Origin: Chromobotia macracanthus
Taxonomy: Eukaryota > Chordata > Actinopteri > Cypriniformes > Botiidae
Length of the DNA stretch: 64,000 bases
Assembly: GCA_036877525.1 (NCBI GenBank)
Contig: JAZGTH010000058.1
Location: 11,278,501-11,342,500, forward strand
Direction of reading: 5' to 3'
In this document: positions 56,318-64,000 of the stretch, one piece after another
Numbering within the stretch: the first letter of the stretch is position 1
Layout of the letters: every line of letters begins with the position of its first letter
Position numbers and translations under genes: made by a program
Notes under the pieces: generated by a model
Seen by the model: only the letters and a program-made list of their open reading frames with translations
Told to the model about the DNA's origin: nothing
Database searches by the model: none

Positions 56318-56342
56318 CCGGAACTCTCGCGAACTCTCGCGA
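56318..56342. promoter_or_regulatory. rictor TATA-less core promoter: ETS site and two TCTCGCGA motifs
   Basis: CCGGAA (ETS/GABP-type) at 56318-56323 and TCTCGCGA at 56325-56332 and 56335-56342 lie 30 to 55 bp upstream of the rictor ATG. TCTCGCGAGA-type elements are known in TATA-less housekeeping promoters, which suits rictor. No TATA box seen. Confidence 0.6.
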
Positions 56343-57840
56343 TGTTGTCGAGCTCAGCCGCCGCTCCGCTCGGCGTTTATGTGTACGTTTCTAAAACGAC
56401 GTGTCTGAAATCATATTTTACTATAAATAATAATAATAATAATGCGCTTACTGTTTTAAATAACGACAGCTGTGACGTGTGAAAATGTGTGAATAAACGC
56501 CATGTAAACCAAAACAGGAAGATTTCACGTACAGCTTCTGAACTTCAGCTGCAACACTACACATGCATGTGCTGAATATAGCCTGTTTTACTACTAAAAC
56601 TGAGTATTATTATTAATATTATTATTATTATTGTCTGTTACTGAATGAACACTGGAACGCTTGTCCTCACACATTTTCGATATATCTTCATTTCTTCACT
56701 GCTCATTTATTTGTTAATAATTGAACAGGTGGACGTGTAAGTGTTTGTGGTTTGTTTCTGGTTCATATTCATGTGAACAGATAACAGGACTGTAATGGAG
56801 CTCATGTGTTTATCTGCTCACTTTATTATATATTTACTTGAGTTGGACTTTATGAGAGAAGCAGCAGTGCAGGTGACCCGAGCAATTCAACATTAAAACC
56901 ATTATTAAAAGTTAAAATCACAACTGATGCATATGAATGTAAGTTTCTGTTATTTATTATTCAGCTGTCAGATATAAACGGGTACACAGCTGAATTAGAT
57001 GTTTAATGTTAATACTCAAATCAGAAAAACTAGACATTCACTAAAATACCTGTAGTTCACCCATCAGTGAATTTCACTTTATAGGTGTTGACATTTTAAT
57101 TATAAAGATTTTTTGGTATTATATGAAAAGATACAAGCAAATGTATTCATGTTCATTCAGTTTAAGAACATACTGAGAATGATTTTACAAAGCATGACTG
57201 ATATAAAGTATATATCATGACAAATCAAAAGAAATGTCCCTGAACTTTTACCACTTCTGAAAAACAAACAAACACAACGGACATTTAAAAGTATTATTAA
57301 AGTAAAATTATTGGCTAAACTTTGCTGAAGTGTAAAACAGCAGTTCTAATGAATCTGACCATGTTAACTCGTGTATGAAGGGTCAGAGTTCGTATGTTGT
57401 CATTAACGCACACACAGTGATGTTCAGACATTCCCAAATCACAGTCATCACACAGCAAGCATGCTGGTTCACCAGAGAACCGTTTAGTTCTCTTTAAGAT
57501 TTTAAGGTTCTTAAAAGAAAATGGTTCTTTTATGGCATTGTGAAGCATTTTTTGAAAGAATGTGTCATTTGTGTACATGTATGTGTATTTAGTTAGAAAT
57601 ATGTAGGCTAAAGAGAAACTTTCCTAAAAATCTCAATTTTAGGTCACAGCGGTCTATTTTATACACTGATACCTGTGAACTCACTCTCACATACATGCCC
57701 ACATTAACGAATATAAATAACAATACAGAGTGTGAAAAACATTTGTTTTCTTTAGGGTAACCAAATGTATGGACACAGAGGGCAGATAATGTTCAGTATT
57801 TATAATAATGTTAAAACTCTTCAGGCACGTTCATCTCTCT
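56343..57840 (-). other. rictor upstream region and fyb1 3' UTR
   Basis: No coding exon found. The minus-strand fyb1 3' UTR probably occupies most of it. AATAAA on the minus strand at 56953-56958 is the favoured signal, giving an 880-base UTR and leaving about 600 bp between fyb1 end and rictor start. An AGAACC/GGTTCT-rich repeat lies at 57480-57560. Confidence 0.45.
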
Positions 57841-60800
57841 TTAGTCATTGTCGTAGATACACTCTGTAACAACAAGACAAACAAATAAAGAATGTAGTAA
57901 AAAAGACAACTACATGCACAACATAGAAATCCATGAACAAAGTTAAATCTTACCTTGTCCAGCGTCATCATACACAGAACTGTTAGACAGGAGGGGAGGC
58001 AAGACACAAAACAAGTTATTTAGGAATATAGAATAAGCCAATGACAGAAACATCTCCATCATTGTCCTAAAAGACTCGATCTGAGAAGATTAACTTACTG
58101 TTCTATATTAGCAGTGGACACATAACCAACTAAAAGAAAAAGAAACATTTATTAAATAACACTTGTTGATTTCTGTGATGTAAATGTAAATTTTCAAAAC
58201 AGGGCATAAAATAAAACCTAAAAACACATTGTCTTTATGTATTACCTATTCATTTTTATGAATCTCTCGAATGCTTAAAAAATCTCTTTGCTTACATTTC
58301 CCTTCACTGTTCCGGCCGATGACTTTGTCACCTACTGGATGAACTATAACATCAATGATCTCTCCAGGTTTGACTATCAAGTCTATATTGCCAAACTTCT
58401 TTACAGTCAGTGATGGCAGAACAGTAGCTTGATACAGAACTCTGATTTCACCATCATACTGCAAGAAAAGACAGAACACGAGCATCACACTTAGTCCTTT
58501 CACAGTCAGATAAAACAGTGTGAGATCTCTCACCTTATACTTCTTCCTAAAATCTCTCTCTTCCTTCTCAAATGTTTTCTTTTTCTTTGGGCAGATCTCC
58601 TCCATCTTGCTTGTTGATCTAAACATTGGAAAACTGAGGCAAACAAAAAAGAAGTTATAAAACTAATTATTACACTTTTTTAAGAACATCTGAGTGCTTG
58701 TCCTCACAAAAAATCTGGAGCTTACCTGACACTTTTTATTATTCTGTGTGACTTCCTAGTATTCAATAAGCAATCCAAATATTAAACTGAGTTCATATAC
58801 ATAAAATTACTTGATCCACCCAAATTCTTTTGTTAAGTTTTTATATTATGTAGGCATTTCACACAAATCAGATAAAAGGGTGACAGGAATGTTGTATAGT
58901 TTTCCTATATCCTAATCTGTACATTATGAATTGAATAGTTGCTGACTGGTCTTTATAATATTTTAGTTATACCAAAAGGTACAATGTAGTAACTTTAAAG
59001 CAAAAATAAAAAACAAAAACTGTTCACATAGCTGCTGTACATCTATATATAACTGGCCAGCACCCAAAGAATAATGCTTTTGCTTACCCATTTTAGGACA
59101 TCATCTTTAGCGAAGGATAGCGCTTCATAAATTTTTTTAATATAATAACATTTGATTGAATATCTAAAAGAGTAATACTAACCTGTCGGAAGAGGGTGGA
59201 GGAGGAAACTCTGTGGAACTCACAAAGTCATACATCACATCCATGACACCTGCTGGACAATAATATAGTAAAACATTAGGCTTGAGGGGAAATAAATCAT
59301 TACATATTGTAGAAAAATGTTTTTAAAAGTTTGTCTGCTCGTTTCTTACAAAGACCAGTACTTTAATTTGTCACTACTCCCCCATTCAACATTTCAGATC
59401 TGTTCCCCATTTTACTAATATCAAATTACTGTCTAGAGTTTTGAATCATGAATCTATAAAGTGCAGTTTACTCACCCTTACTATTAATGTCAAGATCATC
59501 TGGAGGGGGTGGAGGGGGAAAGCTGTGAAGTCACAGTAAAGTTACAGTACAGATACGACATTAGGTGAACACTTCTCAAATAGTAATTTCTGTTGTTTAC
59601 ACTTTATTTTGACAGCCCACTTTAGACTTTCTACTACATGTAAGTAACCCTGCAACTACATGTCAACTAGCTCTCATTAGAGTATTACAAGACTATGGTT
59701 AGGTTTAGGAATAGTAGAGTAAGTTGACATCTGCTTGCAAAGCTACCATCAAAATAAAGTGTTAGCAAGTATTAAGCAGACAGTCTACTAACAATCTAAT
59801 GACTCATAGTTGAAAAGTTACTCATAGTTAGTAGAATATTTAAAATGGACTATCAAAATAAAGCGTAAAAATATACAGATTCATTGTTTAGATGTTCAGA
59901 AAAATATTCACCAAAAATCCTCTTGAGAATCTTCCGGATATTCATAAACATCAACATCTAGTGTAAATAAAAACAGTGGTTTTGCCTCAACTCTCTCTTA
60001 ATATGCAGTACATTATTGCAACAATTCATACATGTTTGTTAAATGAAGAAAGTTGTCTTACCAGTCGGTACACTGAAAAGACAGAAATGTTATTTCATTA
60101 AACTATGAATGTGTGAATTATGAACTATGAATTAAGCTATGATGAGACATAAATGAAGAATCTGAAGAAGTGTTCATATTGCTCTTACTTGAGTTCATCA
60201 TCTGCCCCCAAACTGTAAAACTCTTCTACTGTGTCAGGCTTCACAAACCCATCTGAATGAAACACACAGCAAGTCAAAATCTCATCTGACCATGAAGAGA
60301 GACACACTAACAGAAACTGATGCTGCAGTTCAGTGTGCTGCAGGTCAGGCTTCCTGACAGAAAATGATTGCAGAAAAACAGCAGGGCCTATAACACGTCA
60401 CTGTAATCAATTATATATAGTATTTTTGTCAAGCAGCTCCACAACATGGTCTTTCACTTGTACAGTATTTCTCTCTGCTTACTGATATATTTACACTGTA
60501 ATAGAAACACACTGGTATGAATTATGACAGAGAGACTCACATTGAGTTTCTCTGTTTCTGGCGAGCCAGTAGTTCTTTGGATTTCCTGTTTTGCGCACAA
60601 TCTCAACGGTCTCGCCTTGCTTTAGTGGAAGCTTTTTCTTACCACCCTTGTGGTCCACTTTAGCCCTCACTGTTGTAAGCACCACAACTGGACCATTAAT
60701 CTAGTCCACACAAAAATGACAGTGATGTAACACTTATCACATGATCCATGTAGTAAATCACTGTTCATAAACATGCATCTTATAAACATCTTAAATGCAT

Positions 60801-63800
60801 CAAAATTGCAATCACATGATGTCTCAACAAAATATGTCCAGAATATATTTCAACCCACAGAAAAAAACTAATAATAATCATTTTGCACATTAATAAATAT
60901 TTCAAATAACACACATTTCTAGGAGGAGTTTCTCCTCCCCAAAATCTCATTATTTGAATGTACCCAGATGCTGTTTCAGTGTGTTACAACAGAAACGTAC
61001 TGCAGCTGTTAAAGTATTCTACATGGGCTGTAATGTGCTGAATTTATTTTAATGAAAATAACATCACAATGCCTAAAACTTAATGATCTTAATGGTAATT
61101 TAATGGTCAAGTTTTTCTTTAATTAAAAGATAATTGTCTTATTTTTTTCTTTTGATTTTGGGTTGAAATATGAGCAGACATGTTCATGAAATTCACTCCC
61201 TATACAGTAATGTTACAGATACATGTAAACTGTCCATTCCACTAAAACCATGATAAAAGTAATGACAGCCTAGACTCATAATCACTTTGAACTTCTTCCT
61301 GGCCTCCTGCTCTCTCTTTTCCTGAACTTTCTTCTCTTTCTTCTTCTGTTCCAAGCGTTTTCTCTCCTCTTGTTTGAGTTTTTTCATTGTGTCTTTTGTT
61401 TTTGTTTCATCCTTTGATTCCTTACTGATTTCTGGCCTGCGTGTAGGGACAGTCTTTGTCAATTCATCCCTTTAAAACAAATTCATTTTCCTTTACATCT
61501 GAATTTGAGACCAATTGTGTTTAAGAGAAACAGTCAATGATTATTGCCGCTGTAAAATGTTTGTCTAATAGAAATGAAACAAACCTTGAGGGTTTTTAAA
61601 AAATCATGAGCAATAATTATGTCTTGCTTGGCAAACAGCAGTAATTATAAACTCTCACCAGCTGCTGTCAAGATCTTCATATGTATCCTCACTCGAATCC
61701 TCCTATAACACACAGTTGCCTTTCATAATCATAAACCATGAAATCATTAGAAGCAAAAGCTGGTCATTATAAACCCCTTCAGTGGATAATAATGTAGGTT
61801 GTTGGTGTGATGTCAGTTCCTGAATTTATTTTTACGAAGTGTCAGACCAGCGGCATGCAGACTTAAAACAGTTCCAGATCTGTTTTAAACAAGCAAATAC
61901 AATAAATGTTTCTCTTTACCTGAAGATCACTGCTGCTTTTACCTAAAACAGAAAAGCAACGATTAATACAGTATGTATAAAGACAGATGAAATTCAAGCA
62001 TTGATGATGAAGGAAGTCAACAGATACTTTTTTCTTTTTCTTTATTCACACAACGTATTTGGATGCTTAAGGTCAGACATTTTAAAATGTCATTACATAA
62101 CAAAATAAAACACCAAGTTCAAACAAATGCTGCTCAGCTCTTTCTCAGCACAGAGAAACGAACTTTACATTTCCATTTTCCCATTTTGGAAATCCCATTT
62201 GAAATAAATGTCACTTAGTTTGATATTTTGTTTTCTTATACAGAGCATTCAGGCATTATGAACGGTGGTTCCACCGTTCAACGGTGGCTACTTTGTGAAT
62301 CACTGTACTGTTCATATCAAATATTAGAACTAATTTAATAATACGTCTCCAGAAATAGCAGAAAGAAAGACATCTGATGACCTAGTTTTGTGCTCATCAC
62401 ATCATCATAGTCATCTTCCAGCAGAAGCTGATCCCTGTTTACAGCAGACAAAACAAGGGCTGTCACAAATATATACTTCTCAAACACAGTAGCGTGATAC
62501 AGTACATGCAATTACTGTAAAAACAATTTCAGTTTTAAAATTGATACTGTGTATTTGATTGCCTATTAAATTGCTTGTGAAATGTGACCACTAAATATAA
62601 GTACTTCTATATATGATATGCTAATGATTACCATATTCACGTAAAACAGAAGTGAAACGCTAGTCCATAGTATTTCAATGTACACAGTGTTCTTACCACA
62701 GTACATGACCATAAACCATGTTACTACCCTGGACATATTAAAAATCTAAGTTACCGGTCAAAAGTTTAACATCACTTATTCTATATATATATATATATAT
62801 ATATAAACCCATCATAAGCATAAAAAACACAACTGTAACTGGGGGAATTATGTTGTGACTAAAAGCATCCAAAATAAATGAAGTCTGTTATATTTTAGCA
62901 TCTTCAGTCTGGTCACCCTTTGCCTAGAATTTGCAAAATCGAACACTTGTCATCTTATCATGCAGCTGCTTGAGGTCTCAGTCTGTGAAGCTTTTTAAAC
63001 AGTATTAAAGGAATTTCCATCTATGCTGGACTCTTCTTGACTGTTTTTTATTCATTATTGTGACCAAGTAATTTTTAAAATAAAAGTTTAGTTTTCTAAT
63101 GAAAAAATTAATATGTTGACACAATTATATTTTGTCTGCAGAAGTCATTTCAAACATTGAAACAAACGCCTTCAGATTAAAAGATTTCTAAGATCGTAAG
63201 AACGTTTTTTCATGTGATCCTAAACATTTTGTATGTGTTGAAGTGTGTACCATTAAATACACTCATCACATGACCACTCACATTGGAGGGGGTGGGGCTG
63301 GAAATGTAAAGTCTGCTGGTGGGGGTGGAGTCACCGAGTTGATTGACAGGGACTGTGGTGGTGGTGGTAGGAGTGAGTGTTTGGTGATGAGTGCTGATGA
63401 AACAGAACATTAATCTTAATGAATTCATCACTGTACAAAGCAGCTGCCGGTCACAGTTACATGAGCTGTCAGGACTGTAGTTTCAAGTTCTAAAGCTTAA
63501 AGTAAAAAAACACATCTGCCACAAAACGTATTTAGTCACTACACAGAGACCGACTGGGAAAATTATTTCTGTCTAAAGGTGTTTAAATACTTAAAGGAGC
63601 CATTGTGTTATTGCGATATACTCACACATTATTCCAATGATCATTTAAAATGAATCTGAATAAAGAGGTCTATTTGAATGAATAGAAATCTTACCGTTCC
63701 TCCTGAAAACATCACAGTTAACATGTGGAGGTCTGCTGGGTTTAGCAGGACAGGTTCCTAAAGCACAAACACTGGGGAGGGGCTTCTTTTTAGGCACTGA

Positions 63801-63992
63801 TAAACTTCTCTGCATCTGGACTGCGAGTGACACAGGAGTTCTGTGAACTGCAGAGTTAATGTTCTCATGGAGAGTTTTCTGCATGATGGGCGGTCTGGGA
63901 AGAGCCAGGTGTCTGCTTCTCTCAGAGGCCATGTTAAAAGCTGGGCATTCTGTCAGAGGAAGCTTCAGTATCAGTGGTGTTCTTCTGTGGTC
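57841..63992 (-). CDS. fyb1: FYB1 / ADAP adaptor protein, 3' part (5' end beyond window)
   Basis: Haematopoietic adaptor linking SLP-76, SKAP and Ena/VASP to integrin activation. 17 exons seen, high to low: 63695-63992, 63282-63393, 62382-62434, 61920-61942, 61659-61702, 61286-61469, 60541-60700, 60189-60252, 60062-60072, 59912-59957, 59476-59522, 59183-59249, 58534-58618, 58296-58458, 58099-58129, 57954-57979, 57841-57863; phases all join (478 aa, ending CIYDND). Order: proline-rich region with KKKPLPSV...KPSRPPHV and PPPPQSL; acidic EDDYDDVMS; basic helix (KKLKQEERKRLEQKKKEKK); helically extended SH3 domain 1 (exon 60541-60700, LPLKQGETVEIVRKTGNP); FPPPPPP Ena/VASP site; basic linker; hSH3 domain 2 (exon 58296-58458, YDGEIRVLY...LIVKPGEIIDVI). 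The rightmost exon begins at an acceptor at 63993, so earlier exons lie outside the window. Confidence 0.95.
59599..59866. mobile_element. MITE with ACACTTTATTTTGA / TCAAAATAAAGYGT ends
   Basis: Left end ACACTTTATTTTGA at 59599-59612; right ends TCAAAATAAAGTGT at 59749-59762 and TCAAAATAAAGCGT at 59853-59866. The two right ends suggest two overlapping or nested copies. The interior (CTACATGTCAACTAGCTCTC, GGTTAGGTTTAGG) matches a common cyprinid non-autonomous DNA element. In a fyb1 intron. Confidence 0.75.
60062..60072 (-). other. fyb1: 11-bp microexon of fyb1
   Basis: TGTACCGACTG flanked by TTTTCAG and GTAAG on the minus strand. It joins a phase-2 exon (ends CTCAA) to a phase-1 exon (starts ATGTTG) as N-V-P-T-D. 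Skipping it would shift the frame, which supports its reality. Confidence 0.75.
62752..63215. mobile_element. Degraded repeat starting ACCGGTCAAAAGTTTAACATCAC
   Basis: The left end ACCGGTCAAAAGTTTAACAT is the usual start of a dispersed fish DNA element. It is followed by (TA)n at 62784-62806. The matching right end is not clear. In the fyb1 intron between exons 62382-62434 and 63282-63393. Confidence 0.5.
62784..62806. repeat. (TA)n microsatellite
   Basis: About 11 TA units inside the dispersed repeat at 62752-63215. Confidence 0.9.
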
Positions 63993-64000
63993 CTGCAGAG

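Overview
This is a vertebrate nuclear genome window. It has interrupted genes with GT-AG (and a few GC-AG) introns, long introns, microsatellites and minisatellites, and interspersed repeats typical of teleosts. Several repeats resemble families I know from cypriniform and other ostariophysan fish: a hAT-like element opening AAAGGGATAGTTCACCCA, a V-SINE-like core, and an ACACTTTATTTTGA-ended MITE. The likely source is an ostariophysan fish, probably a cypriniform. The species cannot be named from sequence alone.

Five protein-coding genes were assembled exon by exon, using splice signals and reading-phase continuity. From left to right they are: (1) spef2 on the minus strand (139-8546, 19 exons, 938 codons to a stop), a sperm and ciliary axoneme protein; (2) a lifr-like gp130-family cytokine receptor on the minus strand (12199-20731, 17 coding exons, 932 aa); (3) an osmr-like receptor on the plus strand (27606-35542, 17 coding exons, 887 aa); (4) rictor on the minus strand (38675-56289, 38 exons, 1700 aa), the mTORC2 scaffold; (5) fyb1/ADAP on the minus strand (57841 to beyond the right edge, 17 exons seen, 478 aa), an immune-cell adaptor. 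Every junction keeps phase. The order and orientation lifr(-), osmr(+), rictor(-), fyb1(-) match what I remember of human 5p13.

The lifr and osmr genes are arranged head to head and have the same exon-phase series, so they look like an inverted duplication of one ancestor. They are separated by 6.9 kb that holds two large minisatellites, a GC-rich block (possibly the lifr first exon) and a TATA box for osmr. The rictor start lies in a TATA-less promoter with TCTCGCGA, ETS and YY1-type motifs. The spef2 start has an RFX X-box about 175 bp upstream, as expected for a cilium gene.

The most unusual property is the number of tandem arrays and how close they lie to functional sites. Arrays touch or nearly touch splice sites in spef2 intron 1, three lifr introns and two rictor introns, and one array makes up almost all of the inferred osmr 5' UTR. 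No bacterial-type system, CRISPR array, tRNA or rRNA gene was seen. No convincing new protein system is present; the points of interest are regulatory, structural and evolutionary.
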